A model generated the notes under the pieces. That model had not been told where the DNA came from and did not search any database. It saw only the letters and a program-made list of their open reading frames with translations. The position numbers were made by a program, and so were the translations under genes. 64,000 bases of DNA from Rapana venosa (lineage: Eukaryota > Mollusca > Gastropoda > Neogastropoda > Muricidae): the NCBI GenBank assembly GCA_028751875.1, contig CM054145.1:51281856-51345855 (forward strand). Reading direction: 5' to 3'. Below are positions 34,016 to 44,634 of this stretch, in pieces (within the stretch, counting starts at the first letter, position 1; each line of letters opens with the position of its first letter).

Positions 34016-34290
34016 TATTACTACTATTACTATTATCATTATTATTATTATGATTATTGTTGTTGTTATTATTATTATCATTATTATTATCATCATCATC
34101 ATCATGATCATTATCATCATTATATGCAGACAGGGGAAAAAAAGTTTTATGGGTGACACTGCTCTTATTGGTGACACGTTCTCCTTCCCCAGGGAAGAGC
34201 AGCCCGTATTGTCAAGCAGATAAATCTGCCATGCCTTAAAAAAAAAAGTGGTCTACAATACAATACAATACAATACAATACAAGTCACAC
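33451..34290 (+). mobile_element. SINE family B, split by a LINE insertion
   Basis: Head GGTGGATCGGTGGTCTAGAG, middle ACCATGAGTGGTGGTCTGGG, core AGACGATAAACCGAGGTCCC and GGCGTAAAAGAACCCACGAC, then GCCACTCTGATAGG up to 33743. It resumes at 34123 with GCAGACAGGGG, GGGTGACACTGC and CAGGGAAGAGCAGCCCG, and ends in an ACAAT repeat. The B-box is degenerate. Confidence 0.85.
33744..34122 (+). pseudogene. LINE fragment (RT domain B region plus tail) inserted in SINE B
   Basis: The translation shows [12 protein letters not shown] and, after a frameshift near 33810, [20 protein letters not shown] followed by DPVLF. This is the GVPQGSVLGPVLF region of CR1/L2/jockey-type reverse transcriptase. The sequence then jumps to a family G tail (TAGCGCTATATAAATTCCAT) with ATC/ATT repeats, so roughly the last third of RT is deleted. 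TATG at 33740-33743 and 34123-34126 may be a short target-site duplication. Confidence 0.82.
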
Positions 34291-34800
34291 ACTACCACCA
34301 CACACAACTACAACTACTACTACTACTTCCACCACTACTACCACTACTACTACCACCACCACCACCAACACCCACTGTCATTTCTTTTTAGTAGTAATAC
34401 TTCAACAGAGATATCCAGCAAACCCACCACACGCGGATGACGCGGCGCGAACGAAACTTGGCGGGTTGCTGGGTCAACTCTAACGAGGTGTCAGATGTCA
34501 GCGATTGATTCAATTTCAGTTGGCGGGACAGGTATGGTTTGGGGTGGAGGGGAGGAAGGGGGGAGGAGGTCTTCTCTTTAAAAAAAAAAAAATTTTCAAA
34601 TTCTGCAGGTCCACTGCCCACTCCTCCTCCTCCTCCTCTTCCTCCTCCTCCTCTCCAGCGTCCATTGTTGTGCGTCCTAAACAGGTGCTCTAACGGACTT
34701 TGGGGTGTTTAAAAAAAATTAGAATGAAATGGTTGGTTCACAGGGGCAGGGGTGGGGGGGAGGGTGGGGGGAAGAGAGAGAGAGTCGAGCGGGAAGGAGG
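34291..34800. other. Non-coding, no gene seen
   Basis: ACT/ACC trinucleotides, then unique sequence and a CCT run near 34620-34655. Confidence 0.45.
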
Positions 34801-34818
34801 ATTCATTGGAGATTGGAG

Positions 34819-34935
<117 letters not shown>

Positions 34936-35080
34936 GGGGAGAATTCATTTGTGTTTTGAGAGTTGTGAGTTCAAAGTATTGTCACCTCCATCCTCCTTTT
35001 TTTTTTTTAAAATAAAAATAAAAAGAACAAGTGTGTGGCAGTTTCATGGCTTCTTTTGAATGGCTTTTTTTTGACATGGT

Positions 35081-35160
35081 GGGGGGGGGGGGGGGGGGGG
35101 GGGGGAGGGGGAGGGGGGAGGGGAGGGAGGGGACAAGGAGGGGGGGGAGGTTCTGGTGGT
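35081..35160. repeat. Poly-G and G-rich run
   Basis: About 25 G in a row followed by GGGA and GGGAGG repeats. Confidence 0.95.
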
Positions 35161-35411
35161 GGTGTGTGTGTGTTCTATTTTTTTCGGTTTTTTTCTGTGT
35201 TTTTTTTGACAGATGGGCTCGCTTTCTTAAATTTTTCTGAAATATTGTAGGATTGTTGACATTCCTAGAGTGTTTTGTTTTTGTTTGTTTTTTAGCTCGA
35301 GTGATTAAAAACAAAAAACACTTGTTTCGTTCTGCTTTTTTTTTTCTTGATTCTCTTTTTCTCTCTCTGTACGTGCGTGCGGTTGTCATCGAATTGTTTT
35401 TTTCTTGAATA

Positions 35412-35415
35412 ATGC

Positions 35416-35480
<65 letters not shown>

Positions 35481-35540
35481 GGAATTTATATAGCGCTATA
35501 TCTTGCAGAGACAAATCAAAGTGCTTGCACTCAACTCATT
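35412..35540 (-). mobile_element. LINE-type 3' tail (family G) with long (AAT)n
   Basis: About 22 AAT units, then GGAATTTATATAGCGCTATA, TCTTGCAGAGACAAATCAAA and GTGCTTGCACTCAA. Confidence 0.65.
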
Positions 35541-35595
35541 CTTACACAGTCATACAACCAGTAACAATTAATAGTTCCAACAAGTCCGAATTGCC

Positions 35596-35646
35596 ACAAC
35601 ACACACACACACACACAACACACACACACACAACACACACCACACA

Positions 35647-35696
<50 letters not shown>

Positions 35697-35710
35697 AACA
35701 CACACACAAA
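35596..35710. repeat. (CA)n tract
   Basis: CA repeats with ACAA and CCA interruptions. Confidence 0.96.
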
Positions 35711-36430
35711 TAATGTATTTCGCGTTTATTTGAACTTGATTTCTGACTTTATCTTTCTGCTGTCTTTTCTTTCTTTTCTTTTACTTTTCTTTTCTTTTTC
35801 TTTTCCTGTTTTTTTCTTTCTTTCATTTATATTTTTCCTTGTATTTTTCAGTCCTTTTACCTTTTTATTTTTGTTTCTCTCTTTTTTTTTTCTTGCTGCA
35901 GCCAAATAGCGTGGCAAAGGACCGCTGTAAAAGCACAGCCATAAACATGCCAGCATCTGTTTAGCGGTTTCGCTTTTGGTTTTTGGTTTTTTTGTGTGCT
36001 TTTTTTACAACTCGGCATTGAAAAAGCTTAAAAGGCATACATGTTCTTCTGAACTGTACACAAAACAGTATTTTTTGTTTTTGTACAGCATACATGATAC
36101 ATGAAAGCATTCTTGTGTAGAAATTACTTACCCTACTTCTTCCCTCCCCCCCCCCCCCCTTATCCTCCCCCGCCCCCCCCCCTCCACATCTTCAGTCCTT
36201 GGAAATGGTAGTACGGGGAATTTTGTGGAATGAATAATACCCCCGCCCCGACCCCTCTCCAAAGACACAAACACACATACACGCCTGCGCGCGCGCTCAC
36301 GCACGCACGCACGCACATAACAACAACACACCTCTCTCTCTCTCTCACTCACACATAATTATGTACGCACACACACACATACACACACAACCACACATGC
36401 ACATATACGCACATCCACATATGCACACGC
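35711..36430. other. Non-coding, no gene seen
   Basis: TTTC-rich sequence, unique sequence and a poly-C run near 36147-36182. No credible gene. Confidence 0.45.
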
Positions 36431-36431
36431 A

Positions 36432-36505
<74 letters not shown>
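36430..36505. repeat. (CA)n microsatellite
   Basis: About 75 bp of CA abutting a SINE A. Confidence 0.97.
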
Positions 36506-36509
<4 letters not shown>

Positions 36510-36722
36510 GTTAGAGTGAGGCATTCGTGATCTGCTGACCCGGGTTCAAATCTCCTTCAAGAGGATTTTCCCTCTGGAGTTGACATCAGTGCCGACTCCA
36601 CTCCCAATCCAAAAAAGTCCTTCAGATGAGACTTATACAAACCGAGACCCCGTGTGCGAACGCACGCAGAACATCTTGCGAACACGTTAAAAACCCGTTC
36701 CGTTAACGCCCGGTACCTCGGT
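36506..36722 (+). mobile_element. SINE A, diverged, 3' tail missing
   Basis: GTGGTTAGAGTGAGGCATTC with a B-box-like CCGGGTTCAAATC, then CTGGAGTTGACATCAGTGCC, GTCCTTCAGATGAGACT and CCCCGTGTGCGAACGCACGC. It stops near CCGTTCCGTTAACGCCCGG, before the tail. Confidence 0.8.
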
Positions 36723-36734
36723 ATATATTTCTTC

Positions 36735-36888
36735 ATCTGAAAGACTAGCACCCAGACCACCACTCAGGGGTCTAGGGGATAAGGGGAACAAGTTTCAGGT
36801 ATAAACGAGGATCGAACCCGGACCCGGATCGTACCTGAGCTTTTTCGCTGTCTAGGCAGGGGCGTTACTTCTAGACCACCGATCCACA
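36735..36888 (-). mobile_element. SINE B head, inverted
   Basis: The reverse complement starts GTGGATCGGTGGTCTAGAAG, includes GGGTCCGGGTTCGATCCTCG (B-box) and ends near TGGTGGTCTGGGTGCTAG. The core and tail are missing; it faces the SINE A just upstream. Confidence 0.78.
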
Positions 36889-37013
36889 TGTTGCTGACAG
36901 TCCCCCGTGTTAAGCATGGTGGTATTTCGGACCTAGATTTCTAGGCATGGATCCAAACACGAGCCGCTGTAGCACATACCTTGCCTTTCCCCTGTTCTCC
37001 AGGCGATAGCAAT

Positions 37014-37490
37014 TCCCTGAAGTCGGAACGCAGATACCTTCATGGCGGGCTAAAACGGTCGCATACGTAAAAATCTCACCATCGGTTGAGGGGGAGACGG
37101 GATAGCCTAGTGGTTAGAACATTGCACTGGCAATCTGACGACCCGGGTTCGATTCCCGTTCATGGGGGGGATATTTTCCCCTGGAGTTAACATCAGTGCA
37201 GACTCCACTCCCCCCCCCCCCCCCCAAAAAAAAAGTCCTTCGGATGAGACTATAATAAACCGAGGCCCCGTGTGCAAACGCACGCAGAACATCTTGCGCA
37301 CACGTTAAATCCTGTTCCGGTTTTCGTAGGAGCAGGCCATTGTGTGCCGGTGGGAACAGATGACAGAATTTACAAAATCGCATACACACGGGGACTGGAT
37401 GTAAAGAAAAAGCACATAAGCGCTTATTCCATTATCCTCAATATAAAAGATTTAATTTTTTTTAAACCTTGGAGCTCTAGCTGAGGAATT
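37014..37490 (+). repeat. Family D arm split by a SINE A
   Basis: CCCTGAAGTCGGAACGCAG..CTCACCATCGGTTGAG at 37016-37083, then a SINE A, then AACCTTGGAGCTCTAGCTGA from about 37465. Joined, the two parts match the arm at 2821-2915. Confidence 0.7.
37086..37460 (+). mobile_element. SINE family A, full length
   Basis: The most complete copy: head GACGGGATAGCCTAGTGGTT, B-box CCGGGTTCGATTCCCGTTCA, CCCTGGAGTTAACATCAGTG, a C run near 37209, GATGAGACTATAATAAACCG, CGTGTGCAAACGCACGCAGA, CACGTTAAATCCTGTTCCGG, CGGTGGGAACAGATGACAGA, and the T-type 3' end GGGACTGGATGTAAAGAAAA..CCTCAATATAAAAGATTTAA. Confidence 0.92.
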
Positions 37491-38060
37491 AACACCCCCC
37501 CCCCCCCCAAAAAAAAAAAAAAAAAAAAAAGACCCAAAAAAAAGACTATAGAATGAATGACAGTAGACGTATCGGCGGTTTAGAGTGGTACAACACATGT
37601 TTACACAAAGCAAGAAGAGTCAGGTTTGATCCCCTTTATAGCCGTGCTTCCCCCCCCCCCCCCTCACCCCCCCCTCACCCACCCCCTCCCAATTCACCCA
37701 CACCCCCTTCACCCTCCACCCTTCTCCTCAATCTCTGAAAATTGAATGGTTTCTGGATGGTAGGTTGTTTGTTTTTTGATTTTTTGTTTTGCTTTTTGGA
37801 AACAACGCAATAAAACACAACACGATACAATTCAACGAGGATATGCGTGACAAAAGAAAACCAAAGTACAGACAAGACATAGACAGTAGACAGTAGACAC
37901 TGAGACAGACAGACAGATAGACAGACAGACAGACAGACACAGAGAGAGACAGATGAACACCGCTGCACCTGGGAAGCGGCAGGACTTTAAAAGAAAAAAA
38001 GAACAGAAAAAGAGAGAAGAGAGCAATAGAAAAATACCCCGTCCCCCAAACAAAAAACAA
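37461..38060. other. Non-coding with poly-C, poly-A and CAGA repeats
   Basis: C run near 37495-37508, A run near 37510-37530, C-rich sequence at 37650-37685 and CAGA repeats near 37900-37940. No gene seen. Confidence 0.5.
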
Positions 38061-38062
38061 AG

Positions 38063-38175
<113 letters not shown>

Positions 38176-38265
38176 CAATGACAATGACAACTTTTATTTC
38201 GAGGATAATGAATAAGCACCCATGTGCTTTTTTACATCCAGTCCCCGCCCTTACGGATATATGTG
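38176..38265 (-). mobile_element. LINE-like 3' tail, family T
   Basis: ACAATGACAATGACAACTTT, TATTTCGAGGATAATGAATA, AGCACCCATGTGC and ACATCCAGTCCCCGCCCTTA. Confidence 0.75.
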
Positions 38266-38655
38266 AGAGAGAGTGTGCGTGCGTGTGTTGTGTGTGTGTG
38301 TGTGTGTGTTGGGGTGGAATTGAACCTAAGGCTGTTCGTGTTTTTTGTCCACCTGCTGGCGTATGTGTGTGTGTGTGTGTGCGCGCGCGCGCGCGTGTGT
38401 GTGTCTGTGTACAGATGCGTGTGACCTTTACTATAGCAGGGCCCGGTAGTTGGTTAGTTAGTTAGCTAGCTAGCTAAGCTAGTAGTCAGGCTGGTGAGAT
38501 AGCAGACAGACAGTACAGCTGCAGATTTCAAGGTGCTGGCTGGTCTCGTCTTCTTATTCCACTGCTTTGCTTTTTGCCTTGCGCGCACACCTGTGAAGGT
38601 GTCCGGTATCTTATTGACGATTCCCTGAAAATAGAGTGACAGTTTTTGCTGAATT
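38266..38655. other. TG tracts, then non-coding
   Basis: TG repeats at 38284-38310 and 38363-38405, a TTAG/CTAG run near 38450-38480, then unique sequence. Confidence 0.5.
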
Positions 38656-39127
38656 GATGGTGGTGGGTGGTGGTGGTGGTTGTGTGGTGGTGTGGTGGTG
38701 GGGTGGTGGTGTGTGTATGGTGGGGTGGTGGTCTTCTCTTCTTGTTTTTTGTTCGTGTTCTAATTTAGTTGTTGGTGTTGGTGTATGTTGTTGTTCTTTT
38801 TCCATGCTGTGTGCTGTTGTTGTGTGTTGTGCTGCTCCTCTCTCTCTACTATACTCAACTGCTTCTACTACTACTACTACTACTATTCTACTACTACTAC
38901 TACTACTACACTACTTCATCTACTATTTAAATCTACTACTACAACTTTCTACTACACTACTTCTACTACTACTACTACTACAACACTATCTACTATACTA
39001 CTTACTACTACTACTCTACTAGTACTGCTGCTGCTGCTGCTGCTTCTTCTTCTGCTGCTGCTACCACTACTACTGTTGCTGCTGGTGCTGCTTCTACTAT
39101 ACTACTACTCCTTCTTCTTCTTCTTCT

Positions 39128-39183
<56 letters not shown>

Positions 39184-39559
39184 ACTACTACTACTATCAC
39201 TACTACTACTATCACTACTACTACCACTACCACTACCACCACCACCACTACTGCCTCTTTTTCTTCTTCTTTTATTAGTACTACTACTACTAACTACTAT
39301 ACTACATTACTACTACTACTACCATTACTACTACTACTACTACTACTACTGCTGCTGCTGCTACTACTTTTTCTTCTTCTTTTACTACTACTACTACTAC
39401 TACTACTAACTACTACTACTACTACTACTACCACTACCACTATCACTACCACTACTACCACCACCACCACTACTACCACTACTACTACTATCACTTCCAC
39501 TACCACTTCTACCACCACCACCACTACTACTACTACTACATACACTACTACTACCACTA

Positions 39560-39606
<47 letters not shown>

Positions 39607-39705
39607 TTACTACTACTACTGCTGCTGCTGCTACTCTGCTGCTGCTGCTTCTTCTTCTTCTTCTTCTTTTCTCCTTCTCCTTCTTCTTCTTCTTCTTCTT
39701 CGTTT
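38656..39705. repeat. Large (CTA)n/(CTG)n/(CTT)n trinucleotide tract
   Basis: A GTG-rich start (38656-38735) and, from about 38860 to 39700, nearly continuous CTA with CTG, CTT and ACC sub-blocks. A 316-codon open frame runs through it, but it is poly-Leu/Thr/Tyr from the repeat and not a gene. Confidence 0.96.
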
Positions 39706-39734
39706 TCAATGTCGCCTGTATCAACAAGTCGTTA

Positions 39735-40160
39735 AGTAATATAAAGTTTCTGAGTAGCGTATTCAAGAGACAGGAATATCCAAACACCAAAACATTCCTC
39801 TTTTCTTTTGGTAGCTGAACTACACATCGGTTACTTGCCAAAAAAACAACAACAACATAGGCTTTGTATACAGTTTCAATAGAAGCAATCAAAAACAAAA
39901 TGATCACTTGTAATTTTGCTGTAGATGCAAACACTTCAGAAAATAGTACAGTCAAGCGGAAGCCCCTTCCCCACCCCCACCCCCGCCAAAAAACTTATCA
40001 TAACAAATGTATAGAGAGTAGTGAAACAGTAGCTAATCAGACAACTGAACAATATCTACAACAAAAAATGTCAACTTAAACGAATGAATAGGTAAAGAAC
40101 AAAACAAGAAAGAAAAAAAGAAACACGAGGAAACAACTGTCTTACGCCTTGTAATTTGGT
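39735..40160. other. Non-coding, no gene seen
   Basis: AT-rich unique sequence. Confidence 0.45.
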
Positions 40161-40165
<5 letters not shown>

Positions 40166-40242
<77 letters not shown>

Positions 40243-40264
40243 GCCGCACGCGCGCGCGCGCGCA
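40166..40264. repeat. (CA)n(CG)n microsatellite
   Basis: About 75 bp of CA ending in a CGCG run. Confidence 0.97.
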
Positions 40265-40740
40265 GCGCGCCCCATACGCGTACTCGCGTGCTTATTTGAT
40301 TAAGATAAAAACAAACGAGCAAAAATTCACGGCTGCTTAAATAATAAGATTAATCCAAAACCTTCAACAACAACAACAAAAAAAGCACGAAACAAGCTTC
40401 AGTAAACAATGAAGTAAAATTCCGGGAATCTCTTTAAACCAAACGCCAAATTATTGGCTAGGTTCTCCCCCCACCCTGAAGGTGTCAAAGGCTCAAAGTT
40501 ATTAGGGAAAGGTGGAGAGGGGCCACTGCAGGAAAGCTGGAGGTCCCTGGATAGTTCCTTCACTTACCTGTCCCCCTCTGGCCTTCCTCTCTTCTTTCTC
40601 TCCTTCCTTTTTTCTCTTCCTTTTCTTTTTTGGGTTCTTGTACAGAGAGATGTGTCAGGCCACTGGTCAGCACAGGGGTTTCTGATAGGCTAGGTGTGTG
40701 TATGGTGATGGGGACACACCTCGTTCTGGGTATGGCTGTG
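40265..40740. other. Non-coding; isolated splice-donor-like motif on minus strand
   Basis: Mostly unique. The minus strand has GGGGACAGGTAAGTGAAGG around 40560-40575, a strong donor-like string, but no exon with coding character lies beside it. Not called as a gene. Confidence 0.3.
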
Positions 40741-40745
40741 GTCCT

Positions 40746-40749
<4 letters not shown>

Positions 40750-40779
<30 letters not shown>

Positions 40780-40892
40780 ATTCTGTTGCCTTTAGGGATA
40801 GGGGATTAGCGTAGATTTGTAGTGCTGACATGTTGCTAGATAAAAGATCTCTATTTCTTCTCTCTCTCTCTACCCCTCTCCTCTCTCTCTCT

Positions 40893-40923
<31 letters not shown>

Positions 40924-40945
40924 CCCTCTCTCTCTCTTTCCACTT
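40750..40945. repeat. (TC)n tracts
   Basis: CT repeats at about 40750-40780 and 40858-40940. Confidence 0.95.
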
Positions 40946-40951
40946 TGTTTC

Positions 40952-41070
40952 TATTGTGTGAGTATGAGAATTGGGTTATATTAAGGTGTATCCCTACAGG
41001 CAGGGACTGGATGTAAAAAAAAGCACATGAGTGCTTATTCATTATCCTCGAAATAAAAGAATTTGTCATT

Positions 41071-41076
<6 letters not shown>
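40952..41076 (+). mobile_element. LINE-like 3' tail, family T (sense)
   Basis: GTGTGAGTATGAGAATTGGG, AAGGTGTATCCCTACAGGCA, GGGACTGGATGT..GCACATGAGTGC and CCTCGAAATAAAAGAATTTG, then TCATTG hexamers and a TC microsatellite. Confidence 0.78.
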
Positions 41077-41131
<55 letters not shown>

Positions 41132-41160
41132 TGTCCCTGTCTCTGTCTCTGTCTCTGTCC
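41077..41160. repeat. (TC)n microsatellite
   Basis: CT repeats grading into TCTG. Confidence 0.96.
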
Positions 41161-41738
41161 ATGTATCTCCTTTTTTTATGTTTGTCCGTCGTGTCCGACG
41201 ATGACCTCCAAAACAGCAGAGGAGGCAGCTGCTGTTTTGGAAACTGGGCAGAAATTTGATTATAGTGGAGATGCCTTGCCCACAGCACATCCCCACTCTC
41301 CCGGCCAAGTGGGCATAAGGACAGTCAGCGTTGGAGATGTTCTCCAAAGGCCAACCAGCCCCCAGGGCTGCAGCACATAAGGACTGTGCGAGTCAAGCCT
41401 CCTAGTCAGAGAGTCATAGTCGATCACTAAAGACTAAGCTGTAAAGTGGAATTCCATGAGTGGGAAAGCCACTGGTCATACAGCCTCTCACCTTGCTGTT
41501 GCCCCCAGCGTCAATGGTTTAATCAAGAACTGTGATAAAGCCCAGGCACTGACAGGCATAATCTCACTAGAATAAGACACCTATAGGAAGACAGGCAAAT
41601 AGTTGGTAAGGAATTGTACTTTTCAAGGTATTTTACAAAACTACCTATCATTCTGTATTAATATCAGTAACATTTATTTATAAATATTTCTGTTTATCTT
41701 TTATACGATTCAAACTATATATGCTTTTAAAACTCAGT
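41161..41738. other. Non-repetitive stretch, no gene recognised
   Basis: 41180-41600 is complex sequence. A 105-codon frame ends at 41380, but its first part is the TC repeat and the rest shows no motif I recognise. It may be an unclassified repeat. Confidence 0.35.
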
Positions 41739-41749
41739 ACAACCTAAGG

Positions 41750-42028
41750 GGCGGGATAGCTCAGTGGTCGGAGGACTCGCTTTCCCCTGACCAAGGTTAA
41801 GCAGCATGAGTGTGGTTACCAGTTGGATGGGTGACCGTTTGCGCGCCTTGGCTTCAGTAGAGTGCCCCCCTCCCCCCACCAGTTCACCCAGCTGTAAATG
41901 GGTACCTGCCTCTTTAGGGTAAGGGAAGGTAAAGCAGCGAGGAAGAGAAGATGGGCGCCGCCCTCAATATGCTGACCTCGTTCCCCTACGACCTCATAGG
42001 TTATGGGACACCTTTACCTTTTTCTTTA
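41750..42028 (+). mobile_element. SINE family C: tRNA/5S rRNA hybrid head, with target-site duplication
   Basis: Begins GCGGGATAGCTCAGTGGTCG (tRNA D-arm/A-box-like). At 41793-41838 it carries GGTTAAGCAGC, GTGGTTACCAG and TTGGATGGGTGACCG, which match the internal control region of 5S rRNA. Then GCGCGCCTTGGCTTCAGT, AAATGGGTACCTGCC, GGTAAAGCAGCGAGG, GGGCGCCGCCCTCAATATGC and a GGTTATGGGACACC end with a CTTTAC tail. ACAACCTAAGG before (41739-41749) and ACAACCTAGG after (42029-42038) look like a target-site duplication. Confidence 0.88.
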
Positions 42029-42038
42029 ACAACCTAGG

Positions 42039-42579
42039 TCAAGTTCTAAGTTTGAAACGAATTGGCAGATGAGTGTTTCTTAAACTGTATGCCTTTTAAT
42101 TCCACTCAATGTAAAGGTTATACTTTCTACACAACACTTCAAAAACGCAAACATCTTAATTTCTTAGATTTTAGTGGTCTGTATTTATGGAAATAATACT
42201 TTGAGGCAGTTAGCCAATTTTTTTTTTTAGCCTGAAGAAGGGATAAAATAAACCAAAAGTTTGCTCTGCCAAACACTCGGGTGTTCTGGTTTTACCTATC
42301 TGCTTTTTAGAAATAATACTTTGAGTTATCAATCGCTACATTAAAGCCAGACAATAGTATCTCCAAATTTGGGGGGTGGGGGTGGAAAATGTGTTTGATC
42401 AATAGCTCTAAACCTGGTGATGGGACATTGTGTAATGGTAGAGATACAGGGAAACACAGAGCAAGATGTAAGTTGGGAGCCATAGCTGTATAAGTGGTGT
42501 TGACCCTGGAGTACAGGAGTAGGCAAAAGAAAGGGTAAGCTAATATGTTAGGTACACTTAGGTGATAGTCTACAGTACA
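42039..42579. other. Non-coding, no gene seen
   Basis: AT-rich unique sequence. An AAAACGCAAACATC..AGCCTGAAGAAGGGAT stretch resembles nothing I can name. Confidence 0.4.
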
Positions 42580-42591
42580 AAGATGATAGTA

Positions 42592-42870
42592 AAGGTAAAG
42601 GTGTCCCATAACCTATGTGGTCGTAGGGGAGTGAGGCATCAGAGATCTCAACTTCTCAAGGGGCCAGCATAATGAGGGCGGCGTCCATCTCCTCCCCTCG
42701 CTGCTTTACCTTCCCTGTCCCTACGAGGCGGGTACCCATTTACAGCTGGATGAACCGGGGGACTATACTGAAGCCAAGGCACGCAAACGGTCACCCATCC
42801 AAGTGGTAACCACGCTCGATGGTGCTTAACCTTAGCTGGGGAAAGCGAGTGCTCCGACCACTGAGCTATC
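42592..42870 (-). mobile_element. SINE family C with 12-bp target-site duplication
   Basis: Reverse complement of 41750-42028, with the 5S-like part at 42785-42833. It is flanked by AAGATGATAGTA at 42580-42591 and 42871-42882. The first few head bases before GATAGCTCAGTGG are missing. The tail reads AAAGGTAAAGGTGTCCC on the plus strand. Confidence 0.92.
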
Positions 42871-42904
42871 AAGATGATAGTACAAGCACAGCAAATCCAT
42901 CTGC

Positions 42905-43432
42905 CTTCCTCCTGTTGTTGTTGTTGTTGTTGTTGTTGTCGTTGTGCATTCCCTAACTTTGCACCCTGGGGGTCACCCAGAACATGCACTCTGACTCACT
43001 AACTCATCCCACCTGGGAATCTCTGTGAGATAGGAAGTACACCGGATAAGAAGTTTGCGTGTATGACTCTTTTCAAGTACCTCGCCATATAGGCAGCTAT
43101 ACTCTGACTTCAGAGGATTTCTTTTCTCCTTTAAAGGAGAGTGCAGGTTGTTATGTTAAGAGCTTGTCATGGCTGAAGGTGATCTCAAAACAACATTAAT
43201 TTTTACAACATAACAACTTTTTAGTGTAGGCCTTGGTAATCAGCTGTCCTCATCACTGACTGACACAGCTGTTGGTCTGGGCCATGCCTTCCTTCAAACT
43301 CTGATCACACGGCCCCAAGTGGCATGCAAGAAACGGGAGCCTGGGATGGGCTGACCCCGGGCAGGTCTGGGTCCTGTTAGATGTGTTTGTAATCCTTTGT
43401 AATCCCGCATACACTAAAAGGGAATTTTTTAA
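42905..43432. other. Short GTT repeat, then non-coding; possible family D remnant
   Basis: (GTT)n at 42914-42940. ATATAGGCAGCTATACTCTG followed by ACTTCAG near 43087-43115 resembles the inverted end of a family D arm. No gene. Confidence 0.4.
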
Positions 43433-43721
43433 AAAAAGGTAAAGGGTGTCCCATAACCCACAAGGTCATAGGGGAGCGAGGCGTCAGAGACCTCACTTCT
43501 CTAGGGGCCAGGATATTGAGGGCGGCGCCCATCTCCTCTCCCTCACCGCTTTACCTTCCCTGACCCTAAAGAAGCAGGTACGCATTTACAGCTGGGTGAA
43601 CTGGGGGACTGTACTGAAGCCAAGGCGCGCAAACGGTCACCCATCCAAGTGGTAACCACACTCCACGCTGCTTAACTTGGCTGGGGAAAGCAGTGCTCCG
43701 ACCACTGAACTATCACGTCCC
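43433..43721 (-). mobile_element. SINE family C
   Basis: GGTAAAGGGTGTCCCATAAC, AGGATATTGAGGGCGGCGCC, CATTTACAGCTGGGTGAACT, AAACGGTCACCCATCCAAGT and GCTTAACTTGGCTGGGG, ending ACTGAACTATCACGTCCC. No clear target-site duplication. Confidence 0.88.
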
Positions 43722-43759
43722 TCAAAAGGGGTTAAAGGAATTAAAACCTTAAAATCTTG

Positions 43760-43970
43760 ACTGTGTGTGTGTGTGTGTGTGTGTGCCTGTGTAGTAGTAT
43801 AGAGTGTGTGTGTGTGGCGTAGTGTAGTGTGTGCGTAGTGTGGGTGTGGTGTAGCGTAGTATAGGTATAGTTTAGTGAAACGTAGTGTGGTGTGTGTGGT
43901 GTAGTGTGTGCATGTGTGTGTAGTGTAATGTGTGTGATTGTGTAGTGTGTGTGTGGAGAGAGAGATAACA
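43760..43970. repeat. (TG)n and (GTAGT)n repeat
   Basis: TG repeats mixed with GTAGTGT pentamer-like repeats. Confidence 0.93.
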
Positions 43971-43971
43971 A

Positions 43972-44035
43972 TAATGAATTTTATTATCTGAGGGTATTAG
44001 AATAAGTACAAGACTTGTTTACATCCAGCCCGGGG
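43972..44035 (-). mobile_element. Retroposon tail (ATTTTATT..CATCCAGCC type)
   Basis: ATGAATTTTATTATCTGAGG, GTATTAGAATAAGTACAAGA and TTTACATCCAGCCC. Same end as at 19670 and 21818. Confidence 0.55.
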
Positions 44036-44601
44036 TGGGTGAGAGAGAGAGAAAGAGAGAGGGAGAGAGAGACAAACGAAAGACGAACGGACAAACAGAC
44101 ACACAGGCAGACAGAGATGCGTTATGTGAGATGTTGAGTGTAATACTCGACTTGTCACAGTGTCACGTGTGTCGCCGTGAGTTAATGGCAAAAGGGGGTA
44201 AGGGTGACTTACATTGTGTGATAATGTAACACCTTCTGACAAGAAATGGTTGTCGTGGTTGTTACCGACCCCTAAAAGAGCTTAGCCGTGTAGTTAAAGA
44301 GGGATGCTGGTTTAGTTGGCCGGCGGGCGCACGCGCGCACGTGGTGTGTGTGTGTGTGTGGTGTCTGTGTGTGGTGTGTGTGGTGTGTGGTGGTGTGTGT
44401 GTGTGTTGTGTGTGGGTGTGTGTGTGAGTGGTGTGTGTGTGTGGTGTATTGTGTGTGTATAACTTCCACTTTCTAGATGGATAGTTACCTCTAGACCACA
44501 CCCCGCACGCGTGTGTGCGCTCTCCTCACCACCACCCCTACCCCCTTCCTGCACCCTCACCCATACACACATATTCCCCCTCCCTCACACAAATACACCT
44601 C

Positions 44602-44634
<33 letters not shown>

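Noticed and set aside
38785..39735. 316-codon open frame
   Set aside because: It is a translation of the CTA/CTG/CTT repeat (poly-Leu, Thr, Tyr, Ser) with no complex sequence; the absence of stops follows from the repeat.
40560..40781. Possible exon with a strong minus-strand GTAAGT donor near 40568
   Set aside because: The adjoining frame is mostly GA-repeat residues and no acceptor or conserved exon is visible; single donor-like strings are common by chance.
41063..41380. 105-codon open frame after a TC tract
   Set aside because: The first third is poly Leu/Ser from the TC repeat. The remainder is complex but without a recognisable domain, and stops follow closely.
42039..42310. Possible gene end near AGCCTGAAGAAGGGATAAAA
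   Set aside because: Short similarity to a motif common in retroelement flanks; there is no frame or conserved domain to support it.
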